Source: Pseudomonas frederiksbergensis (GTDB lineage: Bacteria; Pseudomonadota; Gammaproteobacteria; Pseudomonadales; Pseudomonadaceae). From it: a DNA stretch of 64,000 bases. The position numbers and the translations under genes were made by a program. The stretch lies in NCBI RefSeq assembly GCF_001952935.1, contig NZ_CP018319.1:4980001-5044000 (forward strand), given 5' to 3'. This document shows positions 32,600-41,206 of the stretch, in pieces (within the stretch, counting starts at the first letter, position 1; every line of letters starts with the position of its first letter). Under the pieces are notes generated by a model. The model made no database searches. It saw only the letters and a program-made list of their open reading frames with translations, and had not been told where the DNA came from.

Positions 32600-33783
32600 A
32601 GACGGCTTACCAGCAGTCGGCCACCGGCGGCGATCAACTCACCGGCGCGATAAACCTGCCGCACCGGCCGCGACACCACCGCTTCACCCAGCGTGTGCAC
32701 CGGCATCAGCAAAAAGTCCGCCGGCTGACCGATCTCCAGCCCATAACCCTCACAGCCCAACGCCCGAGCGCCATTCACTGTGGCGGCTTCAAACGCCGCC
32801 ATCAGTTCATCGTCTTTGTTCAAATCGAAACGAAACGCCAGCAGCATCGCCCGTTCGAGCATGTCGCCGTTGCCCATGGGCGACCAGGCATCACGAATGC
32901 CGTCCGAACCCAGGCACACGTTCACCCCGGTCTCGCGCAATGCGAGAAACGGCGGCACCGCGCAATCGGCCGGCGCCGAACTCATCAGGGAAATGCCCAG
33001 GGCCGCCAAACGCTCGGCCACCGGTTTGACCTGACTCCACGGCAACATCCCAAGGCAGTACGCGTGGCTGATCATCACCCGACCCTGACGCCCGAAGCGT
33101 TCGGTGTAGTCGGCGATCAGTGCGATCTGCCACAGGCCCAGTTCGCCCTTGTCGTGCAGATGAATGTCGACGCCACGTTCGAATTCGCTGGCCAGCTTAA
33201 ACACGAAGTCGAGCTGGGCGATGGGGTCGTTGTCGATGCCGCACGGGTCGAGCCCGCCGACATTTTCCACGCCCAGGGCCATGGCTTCGCGCATCAGTTC
33301 GGCGGTGCCGGGGCGGCTGATCAGGCCGGTTTGCGGGAACACCACCAGTTGCAGGTCGATCAGGTCGCGGTAGCGTTCGCGCAGCTGTTGCATGGCCTCG
33401 ACGTGGCGCAGGCCGAATTCCGGGTCGATGTCGACGTGACAACGCATCGTCAGCGAGCCACGGGCGATGCAGTTTTCCAGCAGGGCGCCGGCACGCTGGG
33501 CAATCGGTGCCTGGACGTCACGCAGCACGCGGCGCTCGTTGGCGATGTAGTCCTTGAGCGTCGGGCCGGCGCTGTTCGGGTGCCAGGGTTGGCCCCAGAG
33601 GGTTTTGTCGAGGTGGATGTGGCTTTCAACCAGGGCCGGGGTGAGGAGCTGGTTTTGGCCGTCGATGTCGGTGGTGGCCAACGGCGCGTTGGACGCTGGG
33701 CATCGATCTTTGAACAGGCCGTTTTCAAGAAGCAGGTCTTCGGCGGGGGAGCCGTAAGGGCGGACGTTGCGTAGCCAGGTCAT
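32596..33783 (-). CDS. Cytosine deaminase-like amidohydrolase
   Basis: 395 residues from ATG 33781-33783, with GAGG seven bases upstream. The metal ligands look complete: ESHIHLDKTLWG (HxH), VDIHLHDKGELG, MISHAYCLG and LGSDGIRDAWSP, the pattern of cytosine deaminase and N-isopropylammelide hydrolase. It probably hydrolyses an amino group from a ring compound. Overlap with the next amidohydrolase gene suggests both act on the same substrate in sequence. Confidence 0.88.
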   Translation of the reverse strand: MTWLRNVRPYGSPAEDLLLENGLFKDRCPASNAPLATTDIDGQNQLLTPALVESHIHLDKTLWGQPWHPNSAGPTLKDYIANERRVLRDVQAPIAQRAGALLENCIARGSLTMRCHVDIDPEFGLRHVEAMQQLRERYRDLIDLQLVVFPQTGLISRPGTAELMREAMALGVENVGGLDPCGIDNDPIAQLDFVFKLASEFERGVDIHLHDKGELGLWQIALIADYTERFGRQGRVMISHAYCLGMLPWSQVKPVAERLAALGISLMSSAPADCAVPPFLALRETGVNVCLGSDGIRDAWSPMGNGDMLERAMLLAFRFDLNKDDELMAAFEAATVNGARALGCEGYGLEIGQPADFLLMPVHTLGEAVVSRPVRQVYRAGELIAAGGRLLVSRL

Positions 33784-33820
33784 TTCAAACCTCAAATTTT
33801 GTGGTGTTTGGGAGGGCCTC

Positions 33821-33895
33821 TTCGCGAGCAAGCCCGCTCCCACATTGGATTAGCGGTGTTTACACAATCCCTGTGGGAGCGGGCTTGCTCGCGAA
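33821..33895. repeat. REPIN-like inverted pair, class A
   Basis: Perfect 24-bp inverted arms at 33821-33844 and 33872-33895 with core GCGAGCAAGCCCGCTCCCAC. It separates the binding-protein gene from the two amidohydrolase genes and may stabilise or terminate the upstream mRNA. Confidence 0.9.
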
Positions 33896-33915
33896 GGCGG
33901 CGCCTCGGTCTCGGA

Positions 33916-34983
33916 TCAACCCTTGAGCTTTGACCAGATCCGGTCCTGCAGCTCGCGCGCCTTGTTGCTGCACTCTTTTTCCGGGCGCAGGCGCGAGGCG
34001 AACTCGTCGGGCATGTTGATCGCGTCCATCACCCGCCATTTGGCGTCGATCAGTTTGTCGCTCTGGATAGCGTTGGCGTAGGCGATGGCGTTGGACACGG
34101 CGGCGGCGTTTTCCGGTTTCATCATCCAGTCGATGAAGAGCTTCGCGTTGCCAGGGTGCGGGGCGCTTTTCGGTACGGCGAAGTTGTCCTGGAACATCGC
34201 CAGGCCTTCGCGCGGGTACACGTACTTGATGGTGCTTTTTTGCAACGTGGCCCGGGCGGTGGAGCCGTTCCAGTTCTGCATCATGATCACTTCACCGGAG
34301 GCCATGCGGTCGACGGTGTTGTCCGAGCTGTACATCTTCAAGTGCGGTTTCTGTTTTTGCAGCAGCTCCAGAATGCGCTTGGCGTCCTGCGGGTTTTCGC
34401 TGCATTCGTCGACGTTCAGGTAATGGCTGGCGGCGTTGATCACACTGCTGGACGTGTCGAGGGCGGCGAGTTGGCCTTCAAGTTCCTTGCGCGGTTCGAA
34501 GAACTCTTTCCAAGAGTCATCGAGCTTGCCGCCGGGCACCCGCGCGCTGTCATAGGAAAACCCGGTGGTGCCCCACAGGTACGGAGCGGAGAACTTGCGG
34601 CCCGGGTCGAAACTCGGGTCGCGGAACGCCGGTTTGACGTACTGGAAGTTGGGCAGGGTCGACGCGTCGATTTGCAGCAGCAGGTTCTGGTTGATCAACG
34701 TGCGCATGATCGACTGCGACGGCACGATCACGTCATACGCCGCGCCACCGGCCTGCAACTTGGCCAGCAGGGTTTCGTTGCTGTCGTAGCCGTCCATGGT
34801 GACCTTGATCCCAGTCTCCTTCTCGAACTTGGCCAGCAGTTCCACCGGGTAGTAGTCGGTCCAGTTATAGAAGAACAATTCCTTGGGTTCGGCGGCCTGC
34901 GCGGTGAAAACGCTGAAGCAACCGAGGGCCAGACCGGCGACGCCGTAACGCATGCTTTTGAAGATCGTGTTTTTCAACATCAT
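33916..34983 (-). CDS. ABC transporter substrate-binding protein, PotD-like
   Basis: 355 residues. The signal peptide is SMRYGVAGLALGCFSVFTAQAA. The mature part has the polyamine-binding-protein pattern: LFFYNWTDYYPVELLAKFEKETGIKV, YDVIVPSQSIMRTLINQNLL and VIMMQNWNGSTARATLQ. In PotD, acidic and aromatic residues hold the amine; the ligand here is not evident. Two ATGs (34983, 34980) are possible starts. Part of a four-gene importer with the permeases and ATPase upstream. Confidence 0.92.
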   Translation of the reverse strand: MMLKNTIFKSMRYGVAGLALGCFSVFTAQAAEPKELFFYNWTDYYPVELLAKFEKETGIKVTMDGYDSNETLLAKLQAGGAAYDVIVPSQSIMRTLINQNLLLQIDASTLPNFQYVKPAFRDPSFDPGRKFSAPYLWGTTGFSYDSARVPGGKLDDSWKEFFEPRKELEGQLAALDTSSSVINAASHYLNVDECSENPQDAKRILELLQKQKPHLKMYSSDNTVDRMASGEVIMMQNWNGSTARATLQKSTIKYVYPREGLAMFQDNFAVPKSAPHPGNAKLFIDWMMKPENAAAVSNAIAYANAIQSDKLIDAKWRVMDAINMPDEFASRLRPEKECSNKARELQDRIWSKLKG

Positions 34984-35019
34984 GGTTTTACGCTCCGAAA
35001 GTACCGCGAAGGAAAGGGC

Positions 35020-35808
35020 TCATTGGTTTTTGCCGCGCTGTCCCAGCCAGAAGGCCAGCACCACCAGCACGATGGAGATCACCAGCATCAGGGTCGAGAT
35101 CGCGTTGATCTCCGGCGTCACGCCGGACTTGATCGCCGAGAAGATGTACACCGGCAACGTCGTCGAACCGGGGCCGGCCACGAAGAAGGTCATGATGAAA
35201 TCGTCGAGGCTGACCACGAACGCCAGCACCGAACCGGACAACACTGCGGGCCACAGCAGCGGTAGCGTCACTCGACGAAACACCTGCCACGGGTTGGCGT
35301 ACAAATCGTTCGCCGCCTCCAGCAAGCTCTTGTCCAGGTCATTGAGCCGCGCACGGATCGGCAGGTACGCGAAAGGAATGCAGAAGCCAATGTGCGCGAC
35401 GATCACCGTCAGCAAACCGAGCTTGATCCCCAGCGCCATGAACAGCAGCAGCGTGGCCACGGCGGTGACGATCTCCGGCAGGATCAGCGGCAGATTGATC
35501 CCGCCTTCGACCATCTTCTGTCCATAGAACGGCCGGTACGTCGCCAACGCCGCGAGCAACGCAATCGCCGTGGCACACACCGTGGCGATGCTGGCGACGA
35601 TGATCGAGTTCAGCGCTGCGGTCTGGATCGACGGGTTGGCCAAAATCCTTCCGTACCAGGCAAAGGAGAACTCAGTCCATACCGTGGCCGAACGGTTGGC
35701 GTTGAAGCTGTAGGCGATCAGCACGAAGATCGGCACGTACAGATACGCCAGGATCAACAGGCTGACTTCGCGGGTCAGCGGTAGTTTTTTCAGGTGCAGG
35801 GCGATCAT
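35020..35808 (-). CDS. ABC transporter permease, PotC-like
   Basis: 262 residues, six membrane helices, with the inner loop EAANDLYANPWQVFRRVTLPLL (EAA motif) that contacts the ATPase. Near the end are VVSLDDFIMTFF and AGPGSTTLPVYIFS, typical of PotC. It overlaps the other permease gene by ATGA. Confidence 0.93.
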   Translation of the reverse strand: MIALHLKKLPLTREVSLLILAYLYVPIFVLIAYSFNANRSATVWTEFSFAWYGRILANPSIQTAALNSIIVASIATVCATAIALLAALATYRPFYGQKMVEGGINLPLILPEIVTAVATLLLFMALGIKLGLLTVIVAHIGFCIPFAYLPIRARLNDLDKSLLEAANDLYANPWQVFRRVTLPLLWPAVLSGSVLAFVVSLDDFIMTFFVAGPGSTTLPVYIFSAIKSGVTPEINAISTLMLVISIVLVVLAFWLGQRGKNQ

Positions 35809-36722
35809 GCGGTGGCTCCCCGACGTAGAGTTTTGGCGGCGCTACGGCTGTAGAGGGCATAAAGCACCAGGGACAGCAGCAGAATCCCCAGCAACAGGAA
35901 TGACAGCGAACTGCCCAGCGGCCAGTTGCGCGCGGTGCCGAACTGTTGCTGGATCAGGTTGCCGATCATCAGTGTCTTGCCGCCGCCGAGAATCGCCGGG
36001 GTAATGAACGCACCGAGACTGGGCACAAACACCAACAACGCGCCGGCAATCACGCCGGGCATCGACAGCGGCAGAATGATCCGCTTCAGCGCGTGCCAGC
36101 GATTGGCGCCGAGGTCGTAAGCCGCTTCCACCAGACGCCAGTCGAGTTTTTCCAGGGTCGAATAGATCGGCAAAATCATGAACGGCAGGAAGCTGTAGAC
36201 CAGCCCGACGCTGACGGCGAAGTCGTTGTAGAGCAGGGTGATGCCACCCGCCTGGGGGAACAGCGCGTTGAGGCTCTGGGCGACCCAGCCGTGCTCACGC
36301 AGGATGATCAGCCAGGCGTAGTTGCGAATCAGCAGGTTGGTCCAGAACGGAATGGTGATCAGCAACACCATGAGGTTGCGCCGCTGCGGTGTCAGGCTCG
36401 ACATCCACAAGGCCACCGGGAAGCCGAACAGGAAACACAGCAACGTGGTGCCGCCGGCCTGGAACACCGAGCGCAACAACGCCTGGGCGTAGACCCAGTT
36501 CAGCTCCAGTTCACCGTCGAAACCTTCCTGGAAAAACAGCTGCACGTAGCTTTGCAATTGCCAGTCGGCCTGCCAGTCGACGCCGCCATACACATTGCGC
36601 GGCAACAGGCTGATGTAGCCCATGATGCCAAGCGGAATGGCGATCAACGCCAGCAAAGTCAGAACCACCGGGCTGAGCAACAGCGCACGGTTGAGGGCGG
36701 GAGAAGTGCTGCTGACGGTCAT
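35805..36722 (-). CDS. ABC transporter permease, PotB-like
   Basis: 305 residues, six helices, EAA loop VEAAYDLGANRWHALKRIILPLS. An early periplasmic loop is long (GGVDWQADWQLQSYVQLFFQ), as in PotB. It follows the ATPase gene by one base and overlaps the PotC-like gene. Confidence 0.93.
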   Translation of the reverse strand: MTVSSTSPALNRALLLSPVVLTLLALIAIPLGIMGYISLLPRNVYGGVDWQADWQLQSYVQLFFQEGFDGELELNWVYAQALLRSVFQAGGTTLLCFLFGFPVALWMSSLTPQRRNLMVLLITIPFWTNLLIRNYAWLIILREHGWVAQSLNALFPQAGGITLLYNDFAVSVGLVYSFLPFMILPIYSTLEKLDWRLVEAAYDLGANRWHALKRIILPLSMPGVIAGALLVFVPSLGAFITPAILGGGKTLMIGNLIQQQFGTARNWPLGSSLSFLLLGILLLSLVLYALYSRSAAKTLRRGATA

Positions 36723-36723
36723 C

Positions 36724-37809
36724 TCAGGCCTCCATCAACAGGCAGGCGTGGGGCGGCAGGTTGACCGCGACGCGATCGCCGACCACCCGGCCACGGTTCA
36801 GGCCTTCGTTGTTTTCGCGCAGCATGACCTTGATGTCGTTGTTCAACCGGCACTGGTAAAGGGTCGCGGTGCCGACATACAACACCGCTTCGATCACGCC
36901 GCGCAGGTGATGCGGTTGCGCCGGATCGACCAATTGCGAGCGTTCCGGGCGAAACGCCAGTTGCACACTGGTGCCGTCGAAGCCTTGGGCCGGGCAGGGG
37001 ATTTCTACCGGCATGCCGTTCGGCACGAACAGTTTTTCGTTTTGCTGGCCGCGTTTGATGTGGCCGGGGAGGAAATTGATGTCGCCGATAAACTGGGCGA
37101 CAAACTGATGTTTGGGTCTTTCGTAGATATCGTTCGGGGTGCCGATTTGCAGGATCTTGCCGGCGGACATCACGGCGATTCGATCGGACAGGGTCAGGGC
37201 TTCTTCCTGATCGTGGGTGACGAAAATGAAGGTGATTCCGGCTTCCTTCTGCACGCGCTTGAGTTCGACCTGCATTTCCTTGCGCAGCTTCAGGTCCAGC
37301 GCCGACAGCGGTTCGTCGAGCAACAGCACTTTGGGTTTCGGCGCCAGAGCCCGGGCCAGCGCCACGCGCTGTTGCTGGCCGCCGGACAATTCGGCCGGTT
37401 TGCGCTGGGCCAGGTGTTGCATTTGTACCAGCGCGAGCATCTCATCGACCCGTTGCGGGATGAGCTTGCGATCAAGACCCTGCATCTCAAGGCCGAAGGC
37501 GATATTCTGCGCGACGCTCATGTGCGGAAACAGCGCGTAGCTCTGGAATACGGTGTTGACCCGGCGCTTGAACGGTGGCAAATCATTGACCGGTTCGCCC
37601 GCCAGACGAATCTCGCCTTCGCTGACCTGTTCGAAGCCGGCGATGGTGCGCAGCAGGGTGGTCTTGCCGCAGCCGGAAGGGCCGAGCAAGGTGAAGAATT
37701 CATTGTCGGCAATGTCGACTGAAACGTTGTCGAGGGCTGGAGCCAGCCCCGGATCGTCGGAATACCGCTTGGAGACGTTACGCACTTCAATCGCAGTTGG
37801 ATGACCCAT
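36724..37809 (-). CDS. ABC transporter ATP-binding protein, PotA-like
   Basis: 361 residues. Walker A is LLGPSGCGKTT, the signature LSGGQQQRVALARAL and Walker B VLLLDEPLSALD; the C-terminal TOBE-type domain (~290-361) regulates transport in this family. First gene of the leftward cluster and 140 bases from the divergent GntR gene. Confidence 0.94.
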   Translation of the reverse strand: MGHPTAIEVRNVSKRYSDDPGLAPALDNVSVDIADNEFFTLLGPSGCGKTTLLRTIAGFEQVSEGEIRLAGEPVNDLPPFKRRVNTVFQSYALFPHMSVAQNIAFGLEMQGLDRKLIPQRVDEMLALVQMQHLAQRKPAELSGGQQQRVALARALAPKPKVLLLDEPLSALDLKLRKEMQVELKRVQKEAGITFIFVTHDQEEALTLSDRIAVMSAGKILQIGTPNDIYERPKHQFVAQFIGDINFLPGHIKRGQQNEKLFVPNGMPVEIPCPAQGFDGTSVQLAFRPERSQLVDPAQPHHLRGVIEAVLYVGTATLYQCRLNNDIKVMLRENNEGLNRGRVVGDRVAVNLPPHACLLMEA

Positions 37810-37829
37810 ATTGGTGCATTCCTCTAATT

Positions 37830-37854
37830 ATTGTATGCAATATCTGGATGCAAT
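37830..37854. promoter_or_regulatory. Candidate GntR operator
   Basis: ATTGTATGCAAT (37830-37841) is a near-palindrome, and ATGCAAT recurs at 37848-37854, 13 bases on. It lies in the gap between the ATPase gene and the GntR gene, so the regulator may bind here and control both directions. Confidence 0.5.
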
Positions 37855-37949
37855 CTACAAATAACCGGATTAATCTGCTCGTGCAACCCCCTTTTTCAAA
37901 GGCTGTTCATCGCCTGGGGCCGGTTGTTTAGCGCTAAAGGAGTGTTCAG

Positions 37950-38639
37950 ATGACCGAGAAAAAACTCGAGACCACGGTCGACCGCGTCTACCAAGGGGTT
38001 TACGAGGCGATCAGCAAACGTTCATTGCGTCCCGGGATGAAGCTCGGCGAAGCGTCATTGGCCGAACTTTTCAATGTCAGCCGGACATCGGTTCGTGCCG
38101 CGCTCAAACAGTTGGAGGCCGATGGCCTGGTCACCACCGAGCCCAACAAAGGGGCGTCGGTGTCGTTGCCCAGTGATGAGGAAATTCGCTCGCTGTTTGA
38201 AACGAGGCGCCTGATCGAGATCGGCATCGTCACCGAGCTGTGTCGTCGTCGTGATACTGCCGTGACCCAGGACCTGCGTGATCACCTGTTGTTGGAGGAT
38301 GAAGCGCACCGCAGTGGCGACCATGAACGGTTGATTCATTTGCTGGGTGAGTTCCACATCAAACTCGCGCAAAGCCTGAACAACCCGGTGTTGCTGGACT
38401 GGTTCCGCAAGCTGATTTCCCGCGCCTCGCTGTACGCCGCCGCCCTGGATGACGACAGTCACGAAGCGTGCCGCGATGACGAACACCTGCGGCTGATCGA
38501 GTACATCGAAGCCGGTAACCAGAGCGCGGCGATCGAACTGACCTGCATGCATTTGAATGGCATCGAGAAGGCCATTCTCGACGTCGCCGCCACGTTGAAA
38601 ACCGACTACCACCCGCTCAAGCACCTGATCGAGGTTTAG
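37950..38639 (+). CDS. GntR family regulator, FadR-type
   Basis: 229 residues. The N-terminal winged helix reads VYEAISKRSLRPGMKLGEASLAELFNVSRTSVRAALKQLEADGLVTTEPNKGASV; the C-terminal helical FCD domain has the metal-type His/Asp positions (LLGEFHIKLAQSL; HLRLIEYIEAGN). It is divergent from the transporter/amidohydrolase cluster and probably senses its substrate or product. AAAGGAGTG precedes the start. Confidence 0.92.
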   Translation: MTEKKLETTVDRVYQGVYEAISKRSLRPGMKLGEASLAELFNVSRTSVRAALKQLEADGLVTTEPNKGASVSLPSDEEIRSLFETRRLIEIGIVTELCRRRDTAVTQDLRDHLLLEDEAHRSGDHERLIHLLGEFHIKLAQSLNNPVLLDWFRKLISRASLYAAALDDDSHEACRDDEHLRLIEYIEAGNQSAAIELTCMHLNGIEKAILDVAATLKTDYHPLKHLIEV

Positions 38640-38655
38640 TGGACTGCGCGATCAC

Positions 38656-38789
38656 TGTGGCGAGGGAGCTTGCTCCCGCTCGGCTGCGAAGCAGTCGTAA
38701 AAACCATTCGCCGCGGTGTGTCAAATAATCCGTGAGGGCCTGTTTCGGGAGCGCTTCGCACTCCAGCGGGAGCAAGCTCCCTCGCCACA
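38656..38789. repeat. REPIN-like inverted pair, class B
   Basis: Perfect 25-bp inverted arms at 38656-38680 and 38765-38789, with core GGCGAGGGAGCTTGCTCCCG. The core differs from the class A pairs at 24362 and 33821. Confidence 0.9.
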
Positions 38790-38926
38790 AAAGCCTGGAT
38801 GATGTGAATCAGCTAACCTCTATGAAACCATTGGCGACGACGGTGCTCGAAACAAACGGGCACGCACCGTCCTCATGCCGTTGCGATCCCTTAAGCCGGT
38901 CATCTACAGGGATACAGAGTCAGTCG

Positions 38927-41038
38927 ATGCAGTTTCTAGACGATAGCCATGGGTGTGCAGGCTGGAACGGTGAAATGGCCGAGCGCATCCGCGCGTTCGA
39001 CTGGAGCGTGACTGAGCTCGGGCCCATGCACGCCTGGCCCAGAAGCTTGTGCAGCGCGGTGCAGTTGATGCTCGCGTCGCCACTGCCGATGGTGATGCTG
39101 TGGGGCCGGCCGGGTTACATGATCTATAACGATGCGTACTCGAAATTTGCCGGTGGCCGCCATCCTTACCTGTTGGGTTCCCCGGTGGAACTGGGCTGGC
39201 CGGAAGTCGCCGAATTCAATCGGCATGTGGTCGACACTTGCCTGGCCGGTGGCACGCTGTCCTATCGCAACAAAGAGCTTGTGCTTTTGAGGGACGGCAT
39301 ACCCGAAGACGTCTGGCTGGACCTCTATTACAGTCCGGTGGCGGATGACGACGGGAAACCGGCCGGGGTCATGGCGATGGTTGTCGAGACCACTGAACAT
39401 GTGATTTCCGAACGCCGTCGTCAGGCCGCCGAGGACGCCTATCACGCCGACAACGAGCGGGTGCGCCTGGCGCTCAATGCCGGGGCTCTGCTTGGTTCGT
39501 TCGTCTGGGACATCAAGGACAATGTGCTCTCCGGCGATGAGCGTTTTGCCCGCACTTTTTCCTACCCGCCCGACCAGAACCTGGCCGACCTGCCAATGGA
39601 CATCGCGCAGGCACGGATCCATCCCGATGACCGCATCTGGATGCAGGAGCAGATCAATCAAGCAATGAAAACCGGCGACCCCTTCAATGCCGAGTGTCGG
39701 GTCCTGCGTCCAGAGGGCAGTTATCTGTGGGTTCTGGCGAGTGGAGGCTGCGAGTTCAATGAGCAGGGCGAACCGTTCCGTTTTCCCGGGGTGTTGATCG
39801 ATATCCACGAACGCAAGATCGCCGAAGAATCCCTGCTGAAGTTCACCCGTAATCTGGAGCAACGTGTTGCCGACGAAGTCGAAGCGCGACTGGCTGCAGA
39901 AGAACAACTGCGTCAATCGCAGAAACTCGAAGCCATCGGCGGCCTCACCGGCGGCGTAGCCCATGACTTCAACAACCTGTTGCAGGTGATCTCCGGTAAT
40001 CTGCACTTGCTGGCGCGGCATGAACCGGACAATGCCAATGTGCAGCGCCGGGTCAGCGCTTCGATTGCCGCGGTCGAACGTGGCGCCAAACTGTCTTCGC
40101 AATTGCTCGCATTCGCCCGTCGTCAGCCCTTGTCACCAGCGGTCTGTGATCTGCGCCAGGTCTTCGATGGGCTCGGGGAATTGTTGCAGCGGGCGCTGGG
40201 GGAAACCATCCAGATCAATGTCAGCGCGGCCGAAGCCCTTTGGCACATCTACGTGGACCGCAATCAACTGGAAAACGCCGTCCTCAATCTGGCGATCAAT
40301 GCCCGTGACGCCATGAAAGGCGAGGGGACCATTGACCTGAGTGCCGAGAACATTGTCCTTGATCGCAAGTTTTGTGCAGGCAAGGGCATCGTCGCTGGCG
40401 ACTATGTCTGCGTGGCGGTGGCTGACAAAGGTATCGGCATGTCGCCGCAAGTACTCGCACAAGCTTTCGAGCCGTTTTTTACTACCAAGGCCGATGGCCA
40501 GGGCACGGGGCTGGGCCTGAGCATGGTGTTCGGTTTCGTCAAGCAGAGTGGCGGGCATATCGAGATTTCCAGCGTGATCGGGCAGGGCACGCGGGTGCAG
40601 CTGTATTTCCCTCGCAGCTTGCGCCCGATGCTCAACGAAACGGTACGGCATGACCCGCAACAGCGAGGCGGACACGAAACCATTCTGGTGGTCGAGGACA
40701 ACGAGGCGGTGCGCAGCTCAGCGGTGGAGTTGCTGAGTGAAGAAGGTTATCGGGTGCTGACGGCGGCCAACGGCGACGCCGCGATGCAGATGTTGCTGGA
40801 TGGCGTCGTGGTCGACCTGATTTTCACCGACGTGGTCATGCCCGGCCTGATCAAAAGCGCGGACCTGGCCGCCTGGGCCAAGGTGCAGACGCCGCCGGTG
40901 GCCGTGTTGTTCACCTCGGGCCACACACGTGACATTATTTCGCGCAATCACCAGCTCAGTCCTGATACTTATTTGCTGAGCAAACCCTATGGTCCCCAGG
41001 CGCTGACCCAAATGGTGCGCACCGTCCTCAATGGCTAA
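38927..41038 (+). CDS. PAS-domain hybrid histidine kinase with receiver
   Basis: 703 residues from ATG 38927. In order: PAS-like segment (~20-150), a PAS_3 segment (~180-300, LVWDI-type core: GSFVWDIKDNVLSGDERF), a coiled linker, HisKA with phospho-His H346 (GGVAHDFNNLLQVISGNL), ATPase (NLAINARDAMK; DKGIGM; GTGLGLSMVFGF) and a C-terminal receiver with Asp D635 (IFTDVVMPG). No membrane segment, so it is cytosolic. An upstream ATG at 38822 is in frame, but the intervening codons (ATA, TTA, TCA, GGG) are unlike the rest. No partner regulator lies alongside. Confidence 0.88.
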   Translation: MQFLDDSHGCAGWNGEMAERIRAFDWSVTELGPMHAWPRSLCSAVQLMLASPLPMVMLWGRPGYMIYNDAYSKFAGGRHPYLLGSPVELGWPEVAEFNRHVVDTCLAGGTLSYRNKELVLLRDGIPEDVWLDLYYSPVADDDGKPAGVMAMVVETTEHVISERRRQAAEDAYHADNERVRLALNAGALLGSFVWDIKDNVLSGDERFARTFSYPPDQNLADLPMDIAQARIHPDDRIWMQEQINQAMKTGDPFNAECRVLRPEGSYLWVLASGGCEFNEQGEPFRFPGVLIDIHERKIAEESLLKFTRNLEQRVADEVEARLAAEEQLRQSQKLEAIGGLTGGVAHDFNNLLQVISGNLHLLARHEPDNANVQRRVSASIAAVERGAKLSSQLLAFARRQPLSPAVCDLRQVFDGLGELLQRALGETIQINVSAAEALWHIYVDRNQLENAVLNLAINARDAMKGEGTIDLSAENIVLDRKFCAGKGIVAGDYVCVAVADKGIGMSPQVLAQAFEPFFTTKADGQGTGLGLSMVFGFVKQSGGHIEISSVIGQGTRVQLYFPRSLRPMLNETVRHDPQQRGGHETILVVEDNEAVRSSAVELLSEEGYRVLTAANGDAAMQMLLDGVVVDLIFTDVVMPGLIKSADLAAWAKVQTPPVAVLFTSGHTRDIISRNHQLSPDTYLLSKPYGPQALTQMVRTVLNG

Positions 41039-41045
41039 CTCGATT

Positions 41046-41158
41046 GATCGTTCCCACGCTCCGCGTGGGAATGCCTCTAGGGACGCTCCGCGTTCCAGCT
41101 CTCGAAAGGGACGCGGAGCGTCCCGGGCTGCATTCCCACGCGGAGCGTGGGAATGATC
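41046..41158. repeat. Long-stem intergenic repeat, copy 2
   Basis: A 113-base element opens GATCGTTCCCACGCTCCGCG and closes with the near-complement at 41137-41158. Where copies 1 and 3 have CTCTGCG paired with CGCAGAG, this copy has CTCCGCG paired with CGCGGAG, a paired change that preserves the stem. Located between the kinase and uvrA2 genes. Confidence 0.85.
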
Positions 41159-41206
41159 AGGTACAGGTGAACCGCATTTTTTTGAACCTTCCAATCAAGG
41201 CCGCTC

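Noticed and set aside
30899..32653. Rightward 584-residue open frame
   Set aside because: Antisense to the flavin reductase and amidohydrolase genes, no recognisable domain.
38936..40102. Leftward 388-residue open frame
   Set aside because: Antisense shadow of the hybrid histidine kinase.
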